DNA of 36,476 bases from the NCBI GenBank assembly GCA_038062255.1, contig JBBTXM010000013.1, positions 1 through 36,476 of the forward strand, in the 5' to 3' direction. The notes beneath the pieces are model-generated. The model searched no databases, was not told the origin of the DNA, and saw only the letters and a program-made list of their open reading frames with translations. The stretch comes from JBBTXM01 sp038062255 (GTDB taxonomy: Bacteria > Patescibacteriota > Minisyncoccia > UBA11713 > 2-01-FULL-45-33). A program made the translations under genes and the position numbers. Shown piece after piece: positions 15,112-21,854 of the stretch (the first letter of the stretch is position 1; the number at the start of each line of letters is the position of its first letter).

Positions 15112-15139
15112 ATTGTACTCTTTATATTATTGCTGTCAA
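15112..15139 (-). promoter_or_regulatory. Sigma-70-type promoter of the structured RNA
   Basis: Minus strand: perfect -35 TTGACA (15139-15134), 16-nt spacer, -10 TACAAT (15117-15112). Predicted start is near 15104, right at the first base-paired strand of the RNA. It is the best -35/-10 pair in the window. Confidence 0.75.
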
Positions 15140-15157
15140 TAGTTGGTGTGGATAAGA

Positions 15158-16465
15158 TTAGGACAAAGTTTTTCTGTGCGATTTTCTATAGTGCTTTATC
15201 GCGAATCTATGGGCTTCGGAGTCCAGGTTCAATAACAAATTTCTAAGGGGCGAGGGGATAGCGTTTAACGGCATGGGGTCTTTTTTGTCGGAAATATAGA
15301 TATGGTCGCCAATGTGTTTTTTATTTTTGGTTAAAGCGATGATCTTAACCTCACCCCCTCGTACTGCATTTAACTGCTGTTTCCCGCCGTCGACTAAAAT
15401 AACTTCCGGTAACGGCCATTCTTTATGCGAGAGCCTCCTACTAATTATTTCTTTGAGCATTGCTACGTCGTTTGCCCCGGTAACGGTTTTTATTTTAAAA
15501 ATTCTGTATAAATCTTTTGCCGGAGCGCCGTCGATAAATACCACCATCGAGCCGTAGGCATATTTTCCTTGGATATTGGCTATGTCGTACGCTTCTATTC
15601 TTTTTATATTTTCGATTTTTAAAATTGACTCGAAGTGGCGCAAAGCCTTTTGGGATTCCGCAATATTGTCTTTCGATACTATTTCTTTATGCGCGAAAAC
15701 TTTTTCCAAAGCGCGGATTTGATTGCGGATTTTCCCAGCCTCCTCGTATTTTTGTGCGGACGATAATTTTTTCATTTCTTTTTTGAGGGTTTTCAATAGA
15801 GATTTATTTTTGCCGGTGAGAATTTTTTTTATTGAAGAGATGTTTGATTTGTAAACCTCACCCCCTCGTTCCCCCTCTCCTTCGTAAGGAGAGGGGGAGG
15901 GGGGAGAGGATATCATTCCCTTCTCCTTACGAAGGAGAAGGGTTTGGGATGAGGTTAAGCAACAAAACCCCAAACACTTCCCAATTCTTGCGTTAAGACA
16001 CAGGTTTTTATGCACCCTTTTACATGTGCAATAGGGAAAAGCCCGGCGAAGAAGTTTTAAAACAGATTTTATTGCCCCACCGTCTGTAAATGGGCCTATG
16101 TAATCTGGGCCATTTGGGGTCTGGTGAGTTAGGTATATTCTGGGGTATTCTTCTTTTGTAAATGCGGCGAAAAAATATTGCTTGTCGTCGCGCATTAAAA
16201 CATTGTATTTGGGCGAGTGTTTTTTTATAAGTTCAGATTCTTTGATAAGCGCTTCTGTTTCTGAATTTAAGATTTCCCACGAAACGGCCGAAGCTTCTTT
16301 CAGCAAAGACTTAGTTTTGAGGGAAGCTTGATTTTTTTGGAAATACGAATTTAGGCGGGCTTTTAAATTATTCGCTTTGCCCACGTATAAAATTTTGCCC
16401 TTAGAATTTCTGAAAAAATAGACTCCGGGAGATTGGGGCGCTTTTTGTTGCATTTTTACCGGCAT
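15158..16465 (-). CDS. uvrC: Excinuclease ABC subunit C, without C-terminal HhH domain
   Basis: Makes both incisions in nucleotide excision repair. Domains in order: GIY-YIG nuclease (residues ~10-90, PGVYFF...ILYVGKANNLKARL), Cys-containing linker, UVR motif (KKLSSAQKYEEAGKIRNQIRAL), and the RNase H-like nuclease with AYDIANIQG, NDVAM, ILVDGGKQQL and AHRFAI, so the Asp-Asp-Asp-His set is intact. At 435 residues it is short: the protein stops right after HYRKSH, where a helix-hairpin-helix pair normally follows. Residues ~168-203 are encoded by a double palindrome and ~15350 by a second copy of its flank. TAGAAT sits 6 nt before the ATG. Confidence 0.93.
   Translation of the reverse strand: MPVKMQQKAPQSPGVYFFRNSKGKILYVGKANNLKARLNSYFQKNQASLKTKSLLKEASAVSWEILNSETEALIKESELIKKHSPKYNVLMRDDKQYFFAAFTKEEYPRIYLTHQTPNGPDYIGPFTDGGAIKSVLKLLRRAFPYCTCKRVHKNLCLNARIGKCLGFCCLTSSQTLLLRKEKGMISSPPSPSPYEGEGERGGEVYKSNISSIKKILTGKNKSLLKTLKKEMKKLSSAQKYEEAGKIRNQIRALEKVFAHKEIVSKDNIAESQKALRHFESILKIENIKRIEAYDIANIQGKYAYGSMVVFIDGAPAKDLYRIFKIKTVTGANDVAMLKEIISRRLSHKEWPLPEVILVDGGKQQLNAVRGGEVKIIALTKNKKHIGDHIYISDKKDPMPLNAIPSPLRNLLLNLDSEAHRFAIKHYRKSHRKTLS
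15347..15362. repeat. 16-bp repeat copy inside uvrC
   Basis: AACCTCACCCCCTCGT, identical to 15854-15869, encodes RGGEV where other UvrC proteins have a longer variable segment. Confidence 0.65.
15854..15958. repeat. Double palindromic repeat inserted in frame in uvrC
   Basis: Two adjacent inverted repeats: CCCTCTCC...GGAGAGGG around TTCGTAA (about 15872-15894) and CCCTTCTCC...GGAGAAGGG around TTACGAA (about 15919-15941). The ends are AACCTCA and its inverse TGAGGTT. The ~105 bp encode a low-complexity Ser/Pro/Gly/Glu-rich stretch between CLGFC and the UVR part, without breaking the frame. Confidence 0.85.
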
Positions 16466-16470
16466 AACGC

Positions 16471-16477
16471 TATTCTA
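16471..16477. promoter_or_regulatory. Overlapping divergent -10 boxes of uvrC and the ClpP-like gene
   Basis: TATTCTA reads as TATTCT on the plus strand and TAGAAT on the minus strand. The minus box ends 6 nt before the uvrC ATG (leaderless); the plus transcript would have a leader of about 30 nt with a Shine-Dalgarno site. Confidence 0.5.
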
Positions 16478-16514
16478 ATCGCAGATTTTGATAATGCAAA
16501 GCGAGGTGATATTT

Positions 16515-17069
16515 GTGGCAAAACACGTGATTTGCGATACACAAAAACGCTTTATTTATATCAGAGGCAAAATTGAAGCAATAACATTTACTTTGGTAAA
16601 AAATTCCGTTGCTAGACTTGTTAAACGCGACTCCAAAAGTCCCATAACTGTTTTTTTGGAAAGCAAAGGCGGAGATTTTTACGCATGTCTATCTATTTTT
16701 GAACTTTTAAAAAATTTTAAAATAGATGTTTTTACTGTTGCTGTAGACTGTGTTAGATCTGGCGCATTTTTTATTACTCAAGCAGGCAAAAATCGGTTTG
16801 CCGTAGATAAAAAAACCACGTTTGAATTTCATATGTCGGTTAAAGATATTCCAAAAGATATGCGCTTTAATGCCATAGAACTGACAGCGTTAGCGATAAC
16901 TCTTCAGTCTATAGATGCCCAACAGCTTTTAATATTTTGCGAGCGGGGAAGGCCGGTATCCCAGATTCAAAATTTATTTTTTAAAAATACCCGAATTTCC
17001 GCGCAAATGGCGAGACAACTTAAACTTATCGACGGCATTTTGCCAAAAAGCAAGATTCCCAAAATTTAA
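16515..17069 (+). CDS. Divergent ClpP-like serine protease family protein
   Basis: ClpP/crotonase-fold protein of 184 residues. Visible: ITVFLESKGGDFYACLSIFELL (the GG turn that shapes the ClpP oxyanion hole), DCVRSGAFFITQAG with the putative nucleophile S82, FEFH with H106 (24 residues later, as in ClpP), and ARQLKLIDGIL at the end. The usual Asp after the handle helix is replaced (FKNTRIS). No signal peptide or membrane helix, and no Clp ATPase nearby. The GTG at 16515 is chosen because GAGGTGAT stands 6 nt upstream; the ATG at 16494 and TTG at 16488 lack such a site. Proteolytic activity is likely but unproven. Confidence 0.75.
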   Translation: MAKHVICDTQKRFIYIRGKIEAITFTLVKNSVARLVKRDSKSPITVFLESKGGDFYACLSIFELLKNFKIDVFTVAVDCVRSGAFFITQAGKNRFAVDKKTTFEFHMSVKDIPKDMRFNAIELTALAITLQSIDAQQLLIFCERGRPVSQIQNLFFKNTRISAQMARQLKLIDGILPKSKIPKI

Positions 17070-17101
17070 CCCTTTCAACCACAGTTGAAGGGGTTTGTTT
17101 T
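17068..17101 (+). terminator. Rho-independent terminator after the ClpP-like gene
   Basis: 12-bp stem AACCCTTTCAAC/GTTGAAGGGGTT with CACA loop, followed by TGTTTT; it begins within the stop codon. Confidence 0.75.
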
Positions 17102-17173
17102 CAAAATTCGACGTTTATTTGCTATAGCAGTGAAATGTTGAATTTTGTTGGACAAATTTTTTTAAATATGTTA

Positions 17174-17198
17174 TACATTAAATTAGAAATTTAATGTA
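17174..17198. promoter_or_regulatory. Perfect 11-3-11 palindrome upstream of the zinc-ribbon gene
   Basis: TACATTAAATT-AGA-AATTTAATGTA overlaps a TTATAC -10 candidate (17171-17176; TTGGAC 17 nt before it) and ends 15 nt before the ATG at 17213. Operator or leader hairpin. Confidence 0.55.
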
Positions 17199-17212
17199 AA
17201 TACGGAGGCAAG

Positions 17213-17557
17213 ATGTACATTTCAATTCTATGCAAATCGTGCAATAAGTGGGCGCAAGGGAGAAGAGACGGATTTTATTGTATCTATTGTGGGCATCGCT
17301 ACTTTTCCGTAAACAATTATTTGGACCAGCTGGACCGGTTGTCCAGCGCGCGCGCTGGTCAATTTCCGCGGACGATGCTTGCTTTATTTTGCCCGTTGAT
17401 CGGATTTTCATTTTTGTTTTCTTGGTTAGGTTTTTCCAACAATGGTTTTTATTTTGCCGATGCTTTTAGGCACTCTCAGCGCATTTATCACTATGCGCAA
17501 ACTAGAAAAGAAAGAAAGATTAGATTTTGCCGATTTGCATTCAAACGCAGAAGTTAG
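17213..17557 (+). CDS. Small zinc-ribbon membrane protein, possibly frameshifted near its 3' end
   Basis: Start is well supported: GGAGG lies 7 nt before the ATG. The N-terminus has LCKSCNKWAQGRRDGFYCIYCGHRYF, a CxxC-x15-CxxC zinc ribbon (residues ~7-28), then a helical linker and a hydrophobic segment TMLALFCPLIGFSFLFSWLGF. After that the frame reads into basic, low-quality sequence to residue 114. From 17442 the next frame encodes a much more protein-like second membrane segment and acidic tail, so the natural product may be the join of the two frames. Function unknown. Confidence 0.6.
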   Translation: MYISILCKSCNKWAQGRRDGFYCIYCGHRYFSVNNYLDQLDRLSSARAGQFPRTMLALFCPLIGFSFLFSWLGFSNNGFYFADAFRHSQRIYHYAQTRKERKIRFCRFAFKRRS

Positions 17558-17594
17558 TTTGAATTCAAGCCACGATAAAAATCTGAATAAATAG
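17442..17594 (+). CDS. Overlapping 50-aa membrane ORF or frameshifted C-terminus of the preceding gene
   Basis: Encodes MVFILPMLLGTLSAFITMRKLEKKERL followed by a polar tail DFADLHSNAEVSLNSS. The frame opens a few codons upstream (VFPTMVF) directly after the first frame's SWLGF, so one +1 shift around 17430 would give a zinc ribbon plus two membrane helices and a cytoplasmic tail. No Shine-Dalgarno site precedes its ATG. Sequencing error, genuine mutation or programmed shifting cannot be told apart here. Confidence 0.45.
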   Translation: MVFILPMLLGTLSAFITMRKLEKKERLDFADLHSNAEVSLNSSHDKNLNK

Positions 17595-17615
17595 GTCTGA
17601 TGCGAAGTAAAATTC

Positions 17616-17646
17616 CCCCCGACACTGATCGGGGGCTTTTCTTTTT
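17616..17646 (+). terminator. Rho-independent terminator before uvrA
   Basis: CCCCCGA/TCGGGGG stem (17616-17622, 17629-17635), then CTTTTCTTTTT. Confidence 0.85.
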
Positions 17647-17659
17647 CTTGACAACTCCG

Positions 17660-17665
17660 TATAAT
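17660..17665 (+). promoter_or_regulatory. -10 box of uvrA (near-leaderless)
   Basis: Perfect TATAAT, 8 nt before the ATG at 17674; expected leader is 0-2 nt. No Shine-Dalgarno site. Confidence 0.65.
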
Positions 17666-17673
17666 GAATAGTC

Positions 17674-20460
17674 ATGGCACAAGGTGATGAACAAAAGTAC
17701 ATAAAAGTACGGGGCGCTAAAGTGCATAATCTCAAGAATATCAACGTTGATATTCCCAAAAACAAGCTTGTGGTAATTACGGGGCTTTCCGGTTCGGGAA
17801 AGTCGTCTTTGGCTTTTGACACAATTTACGCGGAGGCGGAGAGAAGGTTCGTTGAATCTCTTTCAAGCTACGCCCGCCAATTTTTGGGGGTCAAAGAAAA
17901 GCCCGATGTTGAGTCGATAACCGGCCTTTCGCCTTCAATCGCGATTGACCAAAAAAGCATATCTCGCAACCCTCGTTCGACCGTTGGAACTATTACAGAA
18001 ATCTATGATTACTTAAGAATCCTATTCGCGCGAGCGGGGATTCCTCATTGCCCGAAATGCGGGAAAAAAATCGGCAAGCAAAGCGCGGATGAAATTTTGC
18101 GCCAAATTTTGAGTGTTTTTTCCGGCAAGCAAATTGCGGTTTTAGCTCCTATAGTGCGCGGAAAAAAAGGAGAGCACAAAGGGGTGTTGGAGGAGGTTCA
18201 GCGCGGAGGATTTTTGAGAATAAGAATAGACGGCGATATTTTAAAAATTGAAGACTCTCCGTCTCTAAGCCCAAAAAAGAACCATTCAATAGAAGTTGTC
18301 GTGGATAGGCTTTCTATAGATAAGGAAATAGATAGGCCCCGCTTGAGAGAATCTTTGGAAATCGCTTTAAAAATTGGAAAAGGGCTCGCGGTTATTTCGG
18401 CGGAAGACAAAGATTTTTTATTTTCCGAAAGTCTTGCGTGTCCGGAGTGCGGAATTTCTGTGCCGGCTTTGGAGCCTAGGCTTTTTTCTTTCAACAGCCC
18501 GTTCGGCGCTTGCAAGTATTGCACGGGACTTGGTTCTACGATGGAAGTAGACCCGGGTTTAGTGGTGCCGAACCAAAATCTTACTTTGGCAGAAGGGGCG
18601 ATTCGCCCGTGGGCACCAGCCTCGACTAGATCGAGTCTAGGCGGGCAATCTTGGTATTGGTGGATGCTTTCGGACCTTGCGGAAAAGCATAAATTTTCTT
18701 TGAATTCACCGTTTAAAAGTTTGCCGTTGAATCTAAAAAAATTAATATTGCTGGGCGATTCGGACGCTCCGGAAAAATACGAAGGAGTGGTCCCAAACCT
18801 CAAACGCAGATGGAAAGATACTGAATCTGATTGGACCAGAGAAGAAATAGAAAAATATATGAAAATAGAAACTTGCCCGGAGTGCCAGGGCAAACGGTTG
18901 CGCAAAGAAGCTTTGGGCGTGACTTTTGGCGGAAAAAATATCGCGCAGATTTGCGAATTTACAATATCCGAAGCCGGGAAATTTTTTAAAACATCAACAA
19001 TTCCCAAAGCTTTGGAACCCCTTTTTAAAGAGATTTCGCGCCGGCTGAATTTTTTGTTGGATGTTGGGTTGGTGTATCTTACTCTCGAGAGAAGCTCGCT
19101 TACTCTTTCGGGCGGGGAGGCGCAGAGGGTAAGGCTTGCTACGCAAATAGGTTCGTCTCTCACAGGAGTTATTTATGTGCTCGACGAACCTTCTATCGGG
19201 CTTCATCCGCGAGACCACGAGAGGCTTATAGATACTTTAAAATCCCTTCGAGATTTGGGAAATACAGTATTGGTTGTGGAGCATGACGAAGAAACAATGA
19301 AAGAATCGGATTGGATTTTGGATTTAGGTCCTGGGGCGGGAAAACACGGGGGAGAGGTAACATTTTCTGGCACGCCGAAGGAAATATTAAAAGCTAAAAC
19401 TCTAACGGGAGAATATCTTTCAAGGAAAAAAGAAGTGAAAATTGATAAAGGTCTAGGGGCGATGGACAAGGAAAAAAATATTATTATTTTTGGCGCCAAA
19501 GAACATAATCTTAAAAATGTTGATGTAAAAATTCCACTAGGAAAATTTGTTGTGGTTTCCGGAGTCAGCGGTTCCGGAAAATCATCGCTGGTGGACGATA
19601 TTTTGGCGCGTTCGCTTTTGAAATACTTTTACGGCTCTAAAGAAGAACCCGGAAGACACGAAAAAATCGAAGGATTGGAGCATATAGATAAGGCTGTGCT
19701 GGTGGACCAGTCTCCGATTGGCAGAACACCAAGGAGTAACCCAGCAACGTATACTGGAGTGTTTGGACATGTTCGGGAAATATTCGCGCGCACTGTTGAG
19801 GCGCGTTCTCGGGGATATAAAACCGGACGATTTAGTTTTAATGTGAAAGGCGGAAGATGCGAGGTTTGCGAAGGGCAGGGGACAAAAAAAATAGAAATGT
19901 ATTTTTTGCCCGATATTTATGTTGAGTGCGAAGAGTGCCGGGGCCAGAGGTACAACCGCGAAGCGCTCGAAATTTTGTACGAAAATAAAAATATAGCTGA
20001 TGTTTTGGCGTTGTCCATAGAAGAGGCGCACAAGTTTTTTAAGGATATTCCGCAAATCGAACATATTTTGTGCACAATCGTGGAAGTGGGTTTGGGTTAT
20101 ATGAAACTAGGCCAGCCGGCGACAACTCTTTCAGGCGGAGAGGCGCAAAGGGTAAAACTTGCTTTCGAGCTTTCCAAAAAGGCGACCGGCAATACTTTGT
20201 ATATTTTGGACGAACCCACAACTGGTTTGCATTTCGATGACATTAAAAAGCTTCTAAAAATTTTGCGCGCGCTTGTGGACAACGGCAATAGCGTTGTTGT
20301 AATTGAGCACAATATGGATGTTTTGAAAAATGCGGACTGGATAATCGACATGGGCCCGGAAGGCGGAGAAGGCGGAGGAAAAATTATTGCCGAAGGCTCT
20401 CCCGAAGAAATAGCCAAAAATAAGATTTCATATACCGCCAAATGGCTTGCTAAAACTTAA
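17674..20460 (+). CDS. uvrA: Excinuclease ABC subunit A
   Basis: Dimeric ABC-type ATPase that finds bulky DNA lesions and loads UvrB. The 928-residue protein has two nucleotide-binding modules with Walker A GLSGSGKSS (residues ~32-40) and GVSGSGKSS, two ABC signatures (TLSGGEAQRVRLA and TLSGGEAQRVKLA), and the structural zinc sites CPECG...CKYC and CEVC...CEEC. Length is close to the usual ~940. Residues ~313-324 (APASTRSSLGGQ), between AIRPW and SWYWWML, are encoded by a near-palindrome and look inserted. UvrC is in the window on the other strand; UvrB is not. Confidence 0.97.
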   Translation: MAQGDEQKYIKVRGAKVHNLKNINVDIPKNKLVVITGLSGSGKSSLAFDTIYAEAERRFVESLSSYARQFLGVKEKPDVESITGLSPSIAIDQKSISRNPRSTVGTITEIYDYLRILFARAGIPHCPKCGKKIGKQSADEILRQILSVFSGKQIAVLAPIVRGKKGEHKGVLEEVQRGGFLRIRIDGDILKIEDSPSLSPKKNHSIEVVVDRLSIDKEIDRPRLRESLEIALKIGKGLAVISAEDKDFLFSESLACPECGISVPALEPRLFSFNSPFGACKYCTGLGSTMEVDPGLVVPNQNLTLAEGAIRPWAPASTRSSLGGQSWYWWMLSDLAEKHKFSLNSPFKSLPLNLKKLILLGDSDAPEKYEGVVPNLKRRWKDTESDWTREEIEKYMKIETCPECQGKRLRKEALGVTFGGKNIAQICEFTISEAGKFFKTSTIPKALEPLFKEISRRLNFLLDVGLVYLTLERSSLTLSGGEAQRVRLATQIGSSLTGVIYVLDEPSIGLHPRDHERLIDTLKSLRDLGNTVLVVEHDEETMKESDWILDLGPGAGKHGGEVTFSGTPKEILKAKTLTGEYLSRKKEVKIDKGLGAMDKEKNIIIFGAKEHNLKNVDVKIPLGKFVVVSGVSGSGKSSLVDDILARSLLKYFYGSKEEPGRHEKIEGLEHIDKAVLVDQSPIGRTPRSNPATYTGVFGHVREIFARTVEARSRGYKTGRFSFNVKGGRCEVCEGQGTKKIEMYFLPDIYVECEECRGQRYNREALEILYENKNIADVLALSIEEAHKFFKDIPQIEHILCTIVEVGLGYMKLGQPATTLSGGEAQRVKLAFELSKKATGNTLYILDEPTTGLHFDDIKKLLKILRALVDNGNSVVVIEHNMDVLKNADWIIDMGPEGGEGGGKIIAEGSPEEIAKNKISYTAKWLAKT
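18612..18646. repeat. Near-palindrome inserted in frame in uvrA
   Basis: Bases 18620-18641 match their own inverse at 18 of 22 positions, centred on GATC. They encode STRSSL in a region where other UvrA proteins have no such segment. Confidence 0.6.
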
Positions 20461-20497
20461 TCTCGGTTGTATGTTATCCTTGGAAAAGGAGTGCTTT

Positions 20498-21052
20498 ATG
20501 ATCACGATTTTGGTCTACAGTTTCGCGATTTTTATTACATTAATTTATGGCGCATATATAGAATGGTATGTGCATGGCGAGGATATCATGCACTCAAAAT
20601 CAAAAGTTATTTCTAGATTGAAAAGTTTCCTGAGAGACGACCACTTGCGATCGCATCATGGTGATTTTCCGCCGCACAAATACAAAAATAAGGATCATCC
20701 TGCAGGCAATGTGCATTTGCCTTGGTGGGTAGGAACAATTTTTACCGGCCCAGTAGTATTTGCGACAATACCGTTCTCATGGTATTTTGAACGACCAGGC
20801 TTGCTTCTCTCGACTTCAGTAACAGCAGTATTGCACTTCATCGCTTACAACTATGTTCATTCGTGTTACCACGTACCGAAAGAGAGATGGTTTGAAAGAA
20901 TAAAGTTGTTTATGTGGATGGACGCGTTCCATAGAGAACACCATGTGCGCCATGGACAAGGGAAATCAGTCAACCTGGCTGTTGTTCTGTTTTTGTTTGA
21001 TGTCATAAAAGGTACGGCAGTCTTTCCAAGAAAAGATGCGATGATGACTTGA
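20498..21052 (+). CDS. Membrane-bound His-box hydroxylase/desaturase-like protein
   Basis: A 184-residue integral membrane protein. It has several hydrophobic helices (ILVYSFAIFITLIYGAYIEW; VGTIFTGPVVFATIPFSWYF; STSVTAVLHFIAYNYVHSC) and histidine clusters HSKSK, RSHHGDFPPH, HSCYH and FHREHHVRHG, resembling the di-iron site of the fatty-acid hydroxylase/sterol-desaturase superfamily. The substrate is unknown. The ATG at 20498 is chosen because AAGGAG stands 6 nt upstream; the frame extends back into uvrA but the earlier start has no such site. TATCCT at 20475 is a possible -10. No lipid genes adjoin it. Confidence 0.65.
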   Translation: MITILVYSFAIFITLIYGAYIEWYVHGEDIMHSKSKVISRLKSFLRDDHLRSHHGDFPPHKYKNKDHPAGNVHLPWWVGTIFTGPVVFATIPFSWYFERPGLLLSTSVTAVLHFIAYNYVHSCYHVPKERWFERIKLFMWMDAFHREHHVRHGQGKSVNLAVVLFLFDVIKGTAVFPRKDAMMT

Positions 21053-21077
21053 CAAGGGTTTGTAGATTTGTTATCCT
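21049..21077 (+). promoter_or_regulatory. Promoter of the 75-aa gene
   Basis: TTGACA (21049-21054), 17-nt spacer, TATCCT (21072-21077). It overlaps the stop of the preceding gene. Confidence 0.55.
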
Positions 21078-21109
21078 TAGCAGACATCACAAAACAAGGA
21101 GAAAGCTGA

Positions 21110-21337
21110 TTGAACATGATTCATATTGCAGAGTCTGATATTAAGGATATTCCAGATGGCCGGGTAGTGAGGGTGAGATGCGGCAAAAGGCTGATTTTCC
21201 GCTCCCATAGCGGAAAACCCCAAGGAGGAAGGATTTGCCTGATATGCGATGGCCCCAAAATAACCGGAACACCACCGCATATCCTCGCGGTTTATGAAGA
21301 AGAAAAGCCGTTGGCGCATAGCGCCATGGTGCAATAA
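21110..21337 (+). CDS. Hypothetical 75-aa protein
   Basis: I do not recognise this protein. It starts at a TTG (21110) with AAGGAG 8 nt upstream; the ATG at 21116 in the same frame is the alternative. The product is basic in its centre, with single Cys at RCGKRL and a CLIC pair in GGRICLICDGPK, perhaps a partial metal site, and an acidic C-terminus. No membrane segment. It has its own promoter and a strong terminator, so it is a complete small gene. Confidence 0.6.
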   Translation: MNMIHIAESDIKDIPDGRVVRVRCGKRLIFRSHSGKPQGGRICLICDGPKITGTPPHILAVYEEEKPLAHSAMVQ

Positions 21338-21343
21338 AGTAAT

Positions 21344-21378
21344 CCCTCTCCGACCACGGTCGGAGGGGGATTTTTGTT
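21344..21378 (+). terminator. Rho-independent terminator
   Basis: Stem CCTCTCCGACC/GGTCGGAGGGG followed by GATTTTTGTT. Confidence 0.85.
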
Positions 21379-21382
21379 ACTC

Positions 21383-21411
21383 TTGACCTATATTTTTGGT
21401 TTTGCTAATAT
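21383..21411 (+). promoter_or_regulatory. groES promoter
   Basis: TTGACC (21383-21388), 17-nt spacer, TAATAT (21406-21411); the start would be near 21418, inside the CIRCE-like operator. Confidence 0.65.
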
Positions 21412-21416
21412 GTGGA

Positions 21417-21443
21417 TTAGCAGTCATAGGTCGCGACTGCCAA
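21417..21443. promoter_or_regulatory. CIRCE-like HrcA operator
   Basis: TTAGCAGTC-N9-GACTGCCAA has the CIRCE layout (TTAGCACTC-N9-GAGTGCTAA): 9-bp arms, exact 9-nt spacer, located before groES. The central C of each arm is changed symmetrically. HrcA itself is not in the window. Confidence 0.8.
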
Positions 21444-21468
21444 ATATTTAGAAGTCAGAAATTAAATT

Positions 21469-21771
21469 ATGATAAAAATAAAACCGCTTGCCGATAGGGT
21501 TTTGATTGAGCCGTTGTCGGACGAAGAGCGAGTTAAAAAAACAAAATCAGGAATTATTATTCCGGACACCGCGGAAAAAGAAAAACCGCAGGAAGGAAAA
21601 ATTATCGCGGTGGGGGAGGGTAAAATTTTAGAAAGTGGTCGACTTACGCCATTGAGCGTGAAAAAGGGCGATAAAGTTTTATTTTCCAAATACGGACCTT
21701 CGGAAATAAAAGTCGATGGAAAAGAATATTTAATTGCAAAAGAGGAAGATATACTGGCGATTATCGATTAA
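21469..21771 (+). CDS. groES: Co-chaperonin GroES
   Basis: Lid of the GroEL folding chamber, a heptamer in the cytoplasm. The 100-residue protein has the family core KPLADRVLIEPL, the mobile loop region KTKSGIIIPDTAEKEKPQEGKIIAVGEG and KKGDKVLFSKYG. It has a ~50-nt leader carrying the CIRCE-like element, unlike the leaderless neighbours, and heads the groES-groEL pair, so heat-shock control by HrcA is likely. Confidence 0.96.
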   Translation: MIKIKPLADRVLIEPLSDEERVKKTKSGIIIPDTAEKEKPQEGKIIAVGEGKILESGRLTPLSVKKGDKVLFSKYGPSEIKVDGKEYLIAKEEDILAIID

Positions 21772-21785
21772 ATAATTCAAATCAA

Positions 21786-21822
21786 CGAATGATATGCGAA
21801 TGCAACATATTAGTATCATTCG
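21786..21822. promoter_or_regulatory. Inverted repeat between groES and groEL
   Basis: CGAATGATA (21786-21794) and TATCATTCG (21814-21822) are perfect inverse arms 19 nt apart. A TATTAT box at 21842-21847 lies 7 nt before the groEL ATG, so this may regulate a separate groEL promoter. Confidence 0.5.
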
Positions 21823-21854
21823 AATAATATTAGTAGATTAGTATTATATTTTTT

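Noticed and set aside
17248..17469. 73-aa ORF in the third frame over the zinc-ribbon gene
   Set aside because: No start signal, and it destroys the CxxC pairs; the 17213 frame has GGAGG and a zinc ribbon.
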